Positions 27,722 to 36,394 of a DNA stretch of 64,000 bases are shown piece by piece. Position 1 is the stretch's first letter. Every line of letters starts with the position of its first letter. The position numbers were made by a program, and so were the translations under genes. Source of the stretch: Clostridium sp. AM30-24 (GTDB lineage Bacteria; Bacillota; Clostridia; Lachnospirales; Lachnospiraceae); assembly GCF_003480435.1 (NCBI RefSeq), contig NZ_QUJB01000005.1:1-64000 (forward strand), read 5' to 3'. The notes under the pieces are model-generated. The model had not been told where the DNA came from and did no database searches. It saw nothing but the letters and a program-made list of their open reading frames with translations.

Positions 27722-29004
27722 GCGATATATCCGTCCACGCATACCGCTCCGTACGGGCGGATGCTCATACGGTATGCGCTTCCCTCTCCCATTGCCTTTT
27801 CAATATAAGCGATGTACTCGTCTGTCACGGAATTCGGCAGCATCGCCATAATAACGCCCGCAAATCCGCCGCCGTGAACACGGCATGCGCCGCAGCCTTT
27901 TTCCTTGATAAATAACTCTGTGAGCGCTAACGCGGAAGTGATCCCCTGCTCCTCAGATCCCGGAACATAACAGTTCTGGAGCCATTTCCAGGAAGAATTT
28001 CCGGATTCAGTGATCAGGCTTAAGAATTCGTCAAAACGGTTCTCCTTTAATGCTTGAACCTGTTTTTCAACACGCTTGTTCTCCTCAAAGAAGTGAAGGG
28101 CACGTAAGAACGCGCGGTCACCCGCCTCTTTTCTCACTTTCGCCGCATTTTCGATCACTTCCTGTTCCGTGATATCCGCGCAGACTTCCTTTCCAAACAC
28201 GGCTGCCACCCTCTTCATCTCATTCGGGATGGAGGAATACTCAGCGCTTAAGTCCGCATGGCCTTTTCCGGTCTGGACAATGATCAGGCTGTGATCCTGG
28301 GCACCGAAATCATAGTCGAGTTTCTCAACAACCGGTTCTAAAGGATTCTTGAAGTCGATGGTGATCATGCCGCCCACCGCGCATGCCATCTGGTCGAGAA
28401 GACCTGAACCTTTATTCCAGTATTTGTTCTCCGCGTATTTGCCGACATGGGCATATGTAACGACGTCCACTTTTCCGTCATTGAAGAACTCGTTGATCAT
28501 GGAACAGATCAGCATTTCGTAGGAAGCGGAGGAGCTGACTCCGGCGGCGCTGATCACGTTGCTTGTAATGTAAGCGTCGAAACCGCCGATCTGATATCCC
28601 ATCTCCTGAAATCCGGCCAGCATTCCCTTTGTCAGGTCGATGGTTCCGGCCATCTTGTCGCTCGGCTTTAAATTTTTGATATTGATCGTGAATTTCTGGC
28701 TGTATGTCTCACTGATAATGTGGATCTCATCGGTTCCGTTTGCCGCCGCGCAGGCAACACAGTCAAGGTTGATGCTTCCAGCCAGAACTTTTCCATTATT
28801 GTGGTCTGTGTGGTTTCCGCTGATCTCGGTACGTCCTGCGGAAGTGAAAAGACTCACCTGATCCCCCCCGAATGACTTTTCGAATCCCTCAAGAACATGC
28901 TCATAGCGCTTTTCATTCTCAGCGGCACCGTCCCCATACATTTCTGTAAAAAATCCGGTCGCTTTCGCGCTCTGTAATGCTTTCTTTGCAGCTTCTCTAT
29001 CCAT
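27718..29004 (-). CDS. galK: Galactokinase
   Basis: 428 residues, a GHMP-family kinase. Motif 1 is GRTEISGNHTDHNNGKVLA, the galactose-binding signature; the phosphate loop is AAGVSSSASYEML; motif 3 is CRVHGGGFAGVIMAML. It phosphorylates galactose at C1 using ATP as the first step of the Leloir pathway; no galT or galE is nearby. The ribosome binding site is AAAGGAG. Its downstream coupling to a TAXI receptor and a DUF1177 gene is unusual, so a different sugar substrate cannot be excluded. Confidence 0.9.
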   Translation of the reverse strand: MDREAAKKALQSAKATGFFTEMYGDGAAENEKRYEHVLEGFEKSFGGDQVSLFTSAGRTEISGNHTDHNNGKVLAGSINLDCVACAAANGTDEIHIISETYSQKFTINIKNLKPSDKMAGTIDLTKGMLAGFQEMGYQIGGFDAYITSNVISAAGVSSSASYEMLICSMINEFFNDGKVDVVTYAHVGKYAENKYWNKGSGLLDQMACAVGGMITIDFKNPLEPVVEKLDYDFGAQDHSLIIVQTGKGHADLSAEYSSIPNEMKRVAAVFGKEVCADITEQEVIENAAKVRKEAGDRAFLRALHFFEENKRVEKQVQALKENRFDEFLSLITESGNSSWKWLQNCYVPGSEEQGITSALALTELFIKEKGCGACRVHGGGFAGVIMAMLPNSVTDEYIAYIEKAMGEGSAYRMSIRPYGAVCVDGYIA

Positions 29005-29143
29005 AACCCCAGTTCTCCTTTTCGATCCGCTTTGGCGGATATTTTTATTTTCTTCACAGCCGGCATCTTATCCGGAAGCTTTGCTGTGTTTTCCGGGTTA
29101 CTGTACGCGCAAAGCAGGCGCAGTAACTTTTCCGGAAATCAGG

Positions 29144-29173
29144 TTGAAAAGAAACCTCTTATTATTATATAAT
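29144..29173 (+). promoter_or_regulatory. Promoter of the radical SAM gene
   Basis: TTGAAA, 18 bp, TATAAT in the 220-bp divergent space between galK and the radical SAM gene. Confidence 0.65.
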
Positions 29174-29224
29174 ACCTCGTATATGTGTTGCAAGGAAAAC
29201 TTATTTTTTGAAAGGATCTGTTTT

Positions 29225-30157
29225 ATGCTTCAGACAGACTGGAATGGCAAACCGTACCACTCTCTCGACTATGAATTAAAAAAGATATTTGGGAAAAAAG
29301 TCTATAAACTCGCTCTGGACGGCGGCATGACATGTCCAAACCGGGATGGCACACTGGGAAGAGGCGGCTGTATCTTTTGCAGTACCGGCGGATCCGGTGA
29401 TTTTGCAGAAAAGCAGGCCGGATCCCTTAGAGAGCAGGCTGACCTTGCGAAGGCCCGCGTCAGCCGGAAGATCTCCGGAGATGACGCTGCCTATATCGCG
29501 TATTTCCAGTCATACACAAACACTTATGCCCCGCTCTCCTATCTGAAACAACTCTTTTCTGAGGCAATCTCTCTCCCGGAGATCTGCGCACTCTCCATCG
29601 GTACACGGCCTGACTGCCTCCCGGATGAAACCGTAGAGCTTCTTTCCCGGTTAAATAAAGAAAAACCAGTCTGGATAGAACTCGGTCTGCAGACGATCCA
29701 TGAGGATACGGCAAAACTCATCCGCCGTGGATATGCGCTCCCCGTTTTTGAGGATGCCTACCGCAGGTTAAAGGCTGCCGGACTCACGGTGATCGTCCAT
29801 GTGATCCTCGGACTTCCCGGAGAGTCGAGGGCACGGATGCTGGAAACTGTAAATTACCTTGGAAAGCTCCATGTGGATGGGATCAAGCTGCAGCTCCTTC
29901 ATGTGTTAAAGGGGACAGATCTTGCCGATCTTTATGCATCTGGCAGGTTTCAAACACTGGAACTGCCGGAATATCTGGAACTGATCGGTGACTGTTTAAA
30001 GATCCTCCCACAGGAAACTGTGATCCATCGGATCAGCGGCGACGGGCCAAAGTCGATCCTGATCGCGCCGGAATGGAGCGGGAATAAAAGACTGGTTTTG
30101 AATTCCATTGCAAAATATTTAAAGGAACATCATATTTTTCAGGGGATGGCCCTGTAA
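29225..30157 (+). CDS. TIGR01212-type radical SAM protein (YhcC-like)
   Basis: 310 residues. The iron-sulfur cluster motif has the wide spacing of this family: CPNRDGTLGRGGCIFC (three Cys). Other features are SIGTRPDCLPDE and ELGLQTIHEDTA, typical of the TIM-barrel. The family is conserved, but its substrate is uncertain (a role in tRNA or sulfur chemistry has been proposed). The ATG at 29225 (MLQTDWNGK) follows AAAGGA; the frame extends 48 codons upstream without similarity. Confidence 0.88.
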   Translation: MLQTDWNGKPYHSLDYELKKIFGKKVYKLALDGGMTCPNRDGTLGRGGCIFCSTGGSGDFAEKQAGSLREQADLAKARVSRKISGDDAAYIAYFQSYTNTYAPLSYLKQLFSEAISLPEICALSIGTRPDCLPDETVELLSRLNKEKPVWIELGLQTIHEDTAKLIRRGYALPVFEDAYRRLKAAGLTVIVHVILGLPGESRARMLETVNYLGKLHVDGIKLQLLHVLKGTDLADLYASGRFQTLELPEYLELIGDCLKILPQETVIHRISGDGPKSILIAPEWSGNKRLVLNSIAKYLKEHHIFQGMAL

Positions 30158-30175
30158 CTGCTTTCTCATTTCGAT

Positions 30176-30236
30176 AAAAAGGCGTTAAATCCATCATCCG
30201 GATTTTTCTCCGGGTGGATCGAACGCCTTTCTCATT
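30176..30236. terminator. Bidirectional terminator between convergent genes
   Basis: Stem AAAGGCGTT / AACGCCTTT with an inner stem ATCCA...CCGG / CCGG...TGGAT, A run before and T-rich after. It serves the radical SAM gene and the DegV gene. Confidence 0.85.
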
Positions 30237-30249
30237 TCTTTTCCGTTAT

Positions 30250-31092
30250 TTATACTGTCACAATGATTCCGCCGTCCCCTGCATAAACGGTAGCAAGTCC
30301 GGCTGTCTCGGTCACAATGATCTTTTTGAACTTCGCGGCCTGTTCAAATTTTTCTTTTACATACTGGGCACGCTCCGGCGCGTTGCAGTGAGCGATCGTA
30401 AGACACTTATCCTCCGCTGTTCCTGCCTCTTTCACAACGATCTCCACCATTCTCTGAAGTGCCTTCTGGATTCCGCGGGCCTGATCCAGTTTGATGATCA
30501 CGCCGTGATCCGCACCCATAACAGGCTTAATGTTTAATTTTGTCGCGAAGAACGCCTGAAGTCCGGTGAGTCGTCCGTTCTTTCTCAATGTATCCAGAGT
30601 TTCCAGAACGAAATACGTCTTCTGTCTGTCGCGGTACTCGAGAGTTTTCTTTACGATCTCTTCAAACGGAATATCCTGCTCACAGAGTTCCTGAACATAA
30701 AGCGCAAGATTTACTTCTCCGGTAGAAGCAGACTCAGAATCGATCACCACGATATTCTTCTTTCCGGTTCCAAACTCTTCCTCATAAAGATTCTTTGCGA
30801 GAACTGCACTGTTATAGCATCCGCTTAGGTGGGAAGAGATCGTAATAACAAATACATTCTCCTCCTCGCAGCAGTAAGCTTCCTTAAATGTCTCCGGAGA
30901 CGGGCATGCAGTCTTCGGACACTCCGGGCTTTCCTTTACGATCTTTAAGAATTCCTTCTGGTTAAAATTCTTATCGTCGACAAACTGGTGGTCTTCCACC
31001 ATAAGCGTAAACGGGATCAGAATAAAATGCGGGTCCTTCCTCTGCTCCTCGGTAAGATCCATGCAGCTATCCCCAATAATTCTATAATTCAT
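30250..31092 (-). CDS. DegV family fatty-acid-binding protein (copy 1)
   Basis: 280 residues. DegV hallmarks are IIGDSCMDL at the start, TACPSPETF, and SSHLSGCYNSAVLA around the lipid head-group site, then a C-terminal domain with LETLDTLRKNGRL. Members bind a fatty acid; some act as the fatty-acid carrier for the FakA kinase. The ATG at 31092 follows GGAGGAAG. It has its own sigma-A promoter. A second, distinct DegV is at 58552-59436. Confidence 0.9.
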   Translation of the reverse strand: MNYRIIGDSCMDLTEEQRKDPHFILIPFTLMVEDHQFVDDKNFNQKEFLKIVKESPECPKTACPSPETFKEAYCCEEENVFVITISSHLSGCYNSAVLAKNLYEEEFGTGKKNIVVIDSESASTGEVNLALYVQELCEQDIPFEEIVKKTLEYRDRQKTYFVLETLDTLRKNGRLTGLQAFFATKLNIKPVMGADHGVIIKLDQARGIQKALQRMVEIVVKEAGTAEDKCLTIAHCNAPERAQYVKEKFEQAAKFKKIIVTETAGLATVYAGDGGIIVTV

Positions 31093-31167
31093 ACTGCTTC
31101 CTCCAGCTCTATTCCCTATCACAGTTCTCATTTATTTTTCCCTGTGATGTAGTATTCAATACCATAT

Positions 31168-31196
31168 ATTATAGAGTGGCTTCTACAGAAAGTCAA
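31168..31196 (-). promoter_or_regulatory. DegV promoter
   Basis: Minus-strand TTGACT (31196-31191), 17 bp, perfect TATAAT (31173-31168). Confidence 0.8.
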
Positions 31197-31220
31197 TAGA
31201 ATGATAGAAAAACCTCGTAT

Positions 31221-31291
31221 CCGATGCTTCACATTCCAAATCGGAAAAATCCACTGCCAACATTGTATTGTACGGAATTTTCAGTTCAGAA
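31221..31291. repeat. Dispersed palindromic repeat, GCCGAT form, diverged copy
   Basis: CCGATGCTTCACATTCC and, 40 bp later, TACGGAATTTTCAGTTCAGA are shared in the same order with 55272-55340. It lies in the 370-bp gap in front of the DegV gene. Confidence 0.6.
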
Positions 31292-31317
31292 TCAGGTTTG
31301 ATATGTCCTCTAAAACA

Positions 31318-31353
31318 GAAAATCTCTGCCGGATATTCCCGGCAGAGATTTTC
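31318..31353 (-). terminator. Terminator downstream of the alcohol dehydrogenase
   Basis: A perfect 15-bp stem GAAAATCTCTGCCGG with its complement. In the leftward direction it ends in a T-rich stretch, about 110 bp after the dehydrogenase stop. Confidence 0.75.
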
Positions 31354-31460
31354 CCAATTCGATCTCCTTACAAGATCTGATTACACCACAATATTTATAT
31401 TATGCGGATAATCTTTCCAGCAACTGCTTAGCACCCTCACAGCAGCATCACAAATTATCG

Positions 31461-32642
31461 TCAAAAGTCAACTTCAGTTCCGTAATATGTGCAGGTAAGC
31501 AGCTTCGCCATATTCGCAGGATCGATCTCTCTCGGGTTCGATCCGGTACATGCATCGCCCACTGCGAGTTCCGCGATACGGTCCACCTTCTCCTTAAATT
31601 CGTCCTCATTGATGCCGAATTCTTTCAGTGTCTTCGGAATATTCAGCTTCTCATTGAATTCATTGATCTTCGCGCAGAGACTGTTGATCAGGGCCTGTCT
31701 GGATCTTCCCTCTAATCCCATTCTTCTTGCGATCTCCGCGTAACGATCAGCTGCGACGGTATCCTTCGCGTTATACTGGATGACATACGGAAGATAGATC
31801 GCGTTCGCGCATCCGTGCGGAATATGTCCGGTGGAGAATGCAGCTCCCGTCTTGTGGGCCATAGAATGAACGATTCCAAGAAGCGCATTGGAGAATGCCA
31901 TTCCCGCGAGACACTGCGCGTAATGCATCTCCTCTCTCGCATGGGTATTTCCATTGTAAGATGCCGGAAGGTATTCCAGAACCATCTCGATCGCCTGAAG
32001 TGCCAGCGGATCCGTAAACGGTCCATTTAATGTGGAGACATACGCCTCGATCGCATGGGTCAGGGCATCCATACCGGTATAGGCAACCTGTTTCACCGGA
32101 AGTCCCATAACGAGATCCGGATCTACGATCGCTACATCCGGGGTGATATTAAAGTCAGCCAGCGGATATTTCACTCCGGTCTGATAGTTTGTGATAACTG
32201 AAAACGCGGTCACCTCGGTAGCTGTACCGGATGTGGACGGAATCGCCGCGAATCTTGCTTTCTGTCTCAGTTCCGGGAAACTGAACGGAGTGATCAGATC
32301 TTCAAATGTAGTCTCCGGGTACTCATAGAATGCCCACATCGCCTTCGCCGCATCGATCGGGGATCCGCCGCCCATGGATACGATCCAGTCCGGCTCAAAC
32401 TTGCGCATCGCTTCCGCGCCTCTCATAACGGTCTCCACCGACGGATCCGGTTCTACGCCCTCAAAGACTTCAACTTCCATTCCGCCGTCTTTTAAGTAAT
32501 GAACAGCCTTGTCAAGGAATCCCTGGCGTTTCATAGAACCGCCGCCTACTACGAGAAATGCCTTCTTTCCCTTCAGATTCTTCAGTTCTTCCAGACATCC
32601 TTTTCCATGATAAATGTCTCTCGGTAATGTAAATCTTGCCAT
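31461..32642 (-). CDS. Iron-containing alcohol dehydrogenase
   Basis: 393 residues, the usual family length. The NAD-binding region shows VSMGGGSPIDAAKAM; metal-binding Asp and His residues fall in LADFNITPDVAIVDPD, GIVHSMAHKTGA and FSTGHIPHGCANA. It interconverts an aldehyde and alcohol (possibly butanol/ethanol type) with NAD(P)H in fermentation. An AAGGAGAAGAG site precedes the ATG. The promoter carries two Rex-like operators, consistent with control by the NADH/NAD ratio. Confidence 0.92.
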   Translation of the reverse strand: MARFTLPRDIYHGKGCLEELKNLKGKKAFLVVGGGSMKRQGFLDKAVHYLKDGGMEVEVFEGVEPDPSVETVMRGAEAMRKFEPDWIVSMGGGSPIDAAKAMWAFYEYPETTFEDLITPFSFPELRQKARFAAIPSTSGTATEVTAFSVITNYQTGVKYPLADFNITPDVAIVDPDLVMGLPVKQVAYTGMDALTHAIEAYVSTLNGPFTDPLALQAIEMVLEYLPASYNGNTHAREEMHYAQCLAGMAFSNALLGIVHSMAHKTGAAFSTGHIPHGCANAIYLPYVIQYNAKDTVAADRYAEIARRMGLEGRSRQALINSLCAKINEFNEKLNIPKTLKEFGINEDEFKEKVDRIAELAVGDACTGSNPREIDPANMAKLLTCTYYGTEVDF

Positions 32643-32760
32643 ACGCTCTCTTCTCCTTTCACAATTCTGTCATTACAGACAGGGATCTCACGTTTCCGAC
32701 CTGTGTTTCACAGGTTTTACTAAGAACCAACCACGTTTCGTTTTCCTAAGCTCTATAAAC

Positions 32761-32815
32761 ATTATATCATTGTTAAATTATTAACGCAAGCATTTTGTTG
32801 TTAATTTAATAACAT
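32761..32815 (-). promoter_or_regulatory. Dehydrogenase promoter with two Rex-like operators
   Basis: Minus-strand TTGCGT (32789-32784), 17 bp, TATAAT (32766-32761). Within the spacer lies TTGTTAAATTATTAACGC (32770-32787), close to the clostridial Rex consensus TTGTTAA-N4-TTAACAA. A second, weaker match is at 32798-32815. Confidence 0.65.
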
Positions 32816-32832
32816 TTTTATATCGTCTAACT

Positions 32833-33255
32833 TTACTTTTCATGAGCAGTGAATGCGAGATCAAAAATATCTTCCAGCAGAATTCTTTCCCCTTCCTCTA
32901 AAATCAAACAACGACTCTCCTCGTCCACTCTCTTTATATGCCCGGAGATCGTCCGATATGCTCCTCCGTCCTTCTTTTCATCGGGTACAAAAAAGGTTAC
33001 TGTGATTTCCGGCCGGGATTCCTGTTTTTCCAATAGAAGCCGCAGATTCTCATTCAGTTTTTCCTTCTCGTACTCATCCAGCTCGATCCGCTTTTCCGTA
33101 ATACGTTCCGTCTCTTTTAACACTGCGCCAAATCCGGTGAGCGCAGCAAATGGAGCAAACTGGGCTACCCTGTCCCTCACCGGCATCCGGGTATGCTTTG
33201 ATTCTCTCGGATATGGAAGATCGATCATATCCTGATATTTCTCCCATGTACTCAT
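32833..33255 (-). CDS. YolD-like protein
   Basis: 140 residues, a small soluble protein with MPVRDRVAQFAPFAALTGF, the signature of the YolD-like group that accompanies Y-family polymerase genes. Its start overlaps the polymerase stop by ATGA, so translation is coupled. Function is uncertain; a partner of the lesion-bypass polymerase is the common assumption. Confidence 0.85.
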   Translation of the reverse strand: MSTWEKYQDMIDLPYPRESKHTRMPVRDRVAQFAPFAALTGFGAVLKETERITEKRIELDEYEKEKLNENLRLLLEKQESRPEITVTFFVPDEKKDGGAYRTISGHIKRVDEESRCLILEEGERILLEDIFDLAFTAHEK

Positions 33256-34802
33256 GCCCTGTGACCTCCGATCTGGTTGTTCCGCTTTACCGCGGTCGCG
33301 CCCTCTTCCAGATTCATTCCCTTTAAGACCGCGTTCTTTCCGAACTTTTTCTTGATCTCCAGAACCGCCTGCTGCATCCGTTTTTCCCGCGCTAATTCTT
33401 CCTCTTCCTTCTTTTTCTGCTCCACCTGTGTGCCGTAATCGGTAAAGAGATTCAACTGTTCGTACTCCTGCACTTTCTGTTCCGTTCCCTCACAGACCAC
33501 ATGGTTTGCGGAAATCGCGATCCGGCGCACAAGAAGCTTTGGATTCATGATCTCATCGTAGAGCTCCATAACCGCCTCCGTGATCCGTTTCGTGGAGGAA
33601 GTTTGCCCGCCAAGATTTCTGGAGCCGTGGGCGTGTTTCGGGATCCGTCTTCCATAACGGTCCGTGGATATCTCCCCGTTGTAGTCCTTTCTGAGTTTTG
33701 AATCCGTCAGGTTTTCGATATCGTATCCCACCGTCAAGACCACCTGGTCCGCTGTCAGCTTTTTGTCCACAAGATCCAGAGCCAAAAGGTCCGCCATCTC
33801 CCGCACGACGAGCCTTGCCTTCTGGACGGTATATGGACAGGCAAGAACCTGCCCGGATCCGACGCTGCGGTTTTCCGGCTGGTACGCCTTGACATCCGCG
33901 ATCGTACACGGCTCATACCCCCAGGCATGGTCGATCAGAAGTTCCGCGTTGACACCGAACATCCGGTACAGAAGATCTTCGTTATAATAATCGTTTTCCT
34001 TTCCGAGGGAGCATCTGGCGATATCCCCCATCGTGTAGATTCCCCGTTCTTCCAGTTTTTTCGCGTATCCCCGGCCCACACGCCAGAAATCCGTCAGCGG
34101 ACGGTGTCCCCACAGATATCTCCGGTAACTCATCTCATCCAGTTCCGCGATACGCACTCCGTCCGCGTCAGGTTCGATGTGCTTTGCCATAATATCCATC
34201 GCGATCTTTGCAAGGTACAGATTCGTTCCGATCCCCGCAGTCGCCGTAATTCCTGTTTCTTTCTGCACAGCCCGGATCATCCGTGTCGTCAGCTCATGCG
34301 CCGACATATGATATGTCTCAAGATAGGAAGTCAGGTCGATAAAGACCTCATCGATCGAATAGGAATGGATATCTTCCGGTGCCACATATTTTAAATAGAT
34401 CTTGTAAATTTGTGAACTTTTCTCCATATAGTGGGCCATCCGCGGCGGCGCTGCAATAAAATCCAGCTCAAGATCCGGTCTTTTCGCCAGTTCGACCGCA
34501 TCACAGGAGCTCCCCGTAAATTTTCCACCGGGGACCCGCCGCCTTCTCTCCCGGTTCACCTCTTCCACCTTCTGCTCCACCTCAAAGAGGCGCGCGCGTC
34601 CGGGAATCCCATACGCCTTTAAGGAAGGCGATACCGCAAGGCAGATCGTTTTCGACGTCCGGCTCCGGTCCGCGACGACAAGGTGCGTCGTCATCGGATC
34701 AAGTTTTCGATCCACAACCTCCACGGAGGCATAGAACGATTTCAGGTCGATCGCTGCGTAGATTCTGTTTGATCTATCCATCTTGCTCATTCTATCCGCC
34801 AT
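33252..34802 (-). CDS. Y-family DNA polymerase (UvrX/DinB-like)
   Basis: 516 residues. Palm motifs are AIDLKSFYASVE with the first catalytic Asp and SIDEVFIDLT with the second Asp/Glu pair; the TAGIGTNLYLAKIAMD helix and little-finger domain follow. It is longer than DinB of E. coli and like the UvrX/UV-damage polymerases of Firmicutes and their plasmids. It copies past DNA lesions. The ATG at 34802 follows AAGGAG. Middle gene of a three-gene operon (DUF4317, polymerase, YolD) under a LexA-box promoter. Confidence 0.9.
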   Translation of the reverse strand: MADRMSKMDRSNRIYAAIDLKSFYASVEVVDRKLDPMTTHLVVADRSRTSKTICLAVSPSLKAYGIPGRARLFEVEQKVEEVNRERRRRVPGGKFTGSSCDAVELAKRPDLELDFIAAPPRMAHYMEKSSQIYKIYLKYVAPEDIHSYSIDEVFIDLTSYLETYHMSAHELTTRMIRAVQKETGITATAGIGTNLYLAKIAMDIMAKHIEPDADGVRIAELDEMSYRRYLWGHRPLTDFWRVGRGYAKKLEERGIYTMGDIARCSLGKENDYYNEDLLYRMFGVNAELLIDHAWGYEPCTIADVKAYQPENRSVGSGQVLACPYTVQKARLVVREMADLLALDLVDKKLTADQVVLTVGYDIENLTDSKLRKDYNGEISTDRYGRRIPKHAHGSRNLGGQTSSTKRITEAVMELYDEIMNPKLLVRRIAISANHVVCEGTEQKVQEYEQLNLFTDYGTQVEQKKKEEEELAREKRMQQAVLEIKKKFGKNAVLKGMNLEEGATAVKRNNQIGGHRA

Positions 34803-34848
34803 AGCCCGTCTCCTTTCCGATATCAATTTCCATTTTCCCCACATACCT

Positions 34849-35493
34849 TCACAAAATATATGCACTCACCGGCAAGATCAAATTCAAAAAATCCCTATGC
34901 GGCCGCGCTGGATCCGCCTCAAACACCTGGATCCGCCCATTATCCGGTCCCCGATCCTTAAACGCCGGAAACATAAATCCGCAGACCGGCATCCCCGGCT
35001 CATAATCTCCGCTCACCGGGCACACCGCACAGATCAGGAAACGGTAAACTTCCTCCGATTCCCAGAGGCTTTCCTTATCCTTTGCCTTTCTCGGAACATC
35101 ATAATTCCCGTGAAAGAAATAGACCGCATAATCCCCTGACGCCGGATATTTTTCCCCAAACACTTCATAAAAAATATCAAGCAGTGCATCGTTTTTCAGC
35201 TCACACTCCCGCAGTGCGCAGAGCAGCTGCCACACACTCCCGGGCTTTTTCTCCTCCCCCGAAAAGACATATTCCTTCAACGCCACATTCGTCTCCGAAA
35301 ACGGGATCGTCTTCGCGATATCAAGATTCTTCTGCTGATCCGGCAGGGAGAGCTGACGGAAATTCTTATTAAATGTCCCGTCTACAAATCCGTCCTTATC
35401 CAGATAGGCCCCGGCAATCCGGTCAAAGCAGTTTCTCTTCAATGTCATTCTTCTCGTAAGCTCCAGCATATCCTCACGGTTGATCTGATTCAT
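34849..35493 (-). CDS. DUF4317-like protein, short form
   Basis: 214 residues, soluble. It starts INREDMLELTRRMTLKRNCF followed by DRIAGAYLDKDGFVDGTFN, like DUF4317 proteins, but those are usually near 380-400 residues, so this is a short form or separate branch. No catalytic motif is evident. Its place as first gene of an SOS-type operon with a lesion-bypass polymerase suggests a damage-response role, which is inference only. The ribosome binding site is GGAGAAAA. Confidence 0.65.
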   Translation of the reverse strand: MNQINREDMLELTRRMTLKRNCFDRIAGAYLDKDGFVDGTFNKNFRQLSLPDQQKNLDIAKTIPFSETNVALKEYVFSGEEKKPGSVWQLLCALRECELKNDALLDIFYEVFGEKYPASGDYAVYFFHGNYDVPRKAKDKESLWESEEVYRFLICAVCPVSGDYEPGMPVCGFMFPAFKDRGPDNGRIQVFEADPARPHRDFLNLILPVSAYIL

Positions 35494-35692
35494 ATATTTT
35501 CTCCGTTTTCTCTGTTATTTAGTCTTAGCTTTTATTCAGTCTTATCCGTCATCTTCCAGCACTCCAAAAAACCTACAGAACCTGTCACCAACATCCCTTA
35601 CTAATACATGGCTACTAAATGTCTCTGCGGCTTTCCTGATATGATTTATCTCGATTCCAGACTCAATTCTTTCCCTAAAATCTTATGTTTCC

Positions 35693-35721
35693 ATTATACA
35701 GCCAGAACATATGTTCGTCAA
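35693..35721 (-). promoter_or_regulatory. SOS promoter: sigma-A elements with LexA box in the spacer
   Basis: Minus-strand TTGACG (35721-35716), 17 bp, perfect TATAAT (35698-35693). The same strand reads CGAACATATGTTCT at 35717-35704, matching 13 of 14 of the Gram-positive LexA consensus CGAACATATGTTCG. LexA bound here would cover the -35 and spacer. About 190 nt of leader follow before the DUF4317 start; this leader has a 40-codon open stretch without a usable start codon (stop at 35542), not called as a gene. Confidence 0.8.
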
Positions 35722-35783
35722 GCTTTTCTATTTTTTCCTTCTTACAGGACCTGCTGCCGACAGCTTCTTCCAACTGCATCGCA

Positions 35784-35825
35784 ACAAAAAAGACCCCGCA
35801 GAGCATTCACACACCCTGCAGGATC
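35784..35825 (-). terminator. Terminator of the small gene at 35849
   Basis: Minus strand: GATCCTGCAG pairs (with G-U pairs) with CTGCGGGGTC, then six T. It is 24 bp after the stop codon. Confidence 0.7.
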
Positions 35826-35848
35826 TCCCCAATTTCTCTTTTCCAAAT

Positions 35849-36067
35849 TTAAATGGAATGCTGTCTCACATACTCCCAGGTATAAGTGCCGCTCTTTCCC
35901 TCGTCTTCAAGGATAAACGGTGTAATCTCCTTATAGCCTTCATCCTCCATCATATTTGCCGCCTCAAGACATGACTCAAGGTTATTTTCAAAATCTACGG
36001 AAATATATGGATTCTTGTCGGAATCTCCGTTGCCGTCCTGATCTAAATGTGCGATCGCGTACTGCAT
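35849..36067 (-). CDS. Small acidic hypothetical protein
   Basis: 72 residues beginning MQYAIAHLDQDGNGDSDKNP. The Asp/Asn/Gly-rich DxDxNGDxD stretch resembles a calcium loop, but there is no proper EF-hand. The ATG at 36067 has AAAGGAAG upstream; an ATG seven codons earlier would overlap it. It stands alone with its own terminator. Not recognised. Confidence 0.6.
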   Translation of the reverse strand: MQYAIAHLDQDGNGDSDKNPYISVDFENNLESCLEAANMMEDEGYKEITPFILEDEGKSGTYTWEYVRQHSI

Positions 36068-36296
36068 ATTGGTAACTTCCTTTCTCATAAATATTTTTGA
36101 TCAACCTGATTATAGCATAGCACGGATAGGATATCAAGTAAATATCAGTAATTATTCCTGTTTTTACCTTGTCTGTTATTTCCTGCCCTTTCCCTGTTTT
36201 CTGTTTCTTCCTAATAGAATACAGCCTCTGTCCATACGAGTCATTTTTTATCGAATGATACCGTGAAAATCCTCAAAAACAAAGGCTTTCGTCTTC

Positions 36297-36325
36297 TTGA
36301 CAATCCCCAGTGTTCACGCTATAAT
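36297..36325 (+). promoter_or_regulatory. greA-lysS promoter
   Basis: TTGACA, 17 bp, TATAAT: a consensus sigma-A promoter 70 bp before greA. The rest of the 327-bp gap from 36068 shows nothing else. Confidence 0.85.
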
Positions 36326-36394
36326 ACAGTGAATGTAAAGCTAAAAATTATAAAGGGACATTCTGCCCCGAAACAATAAGAAAGGTAAGACGTC

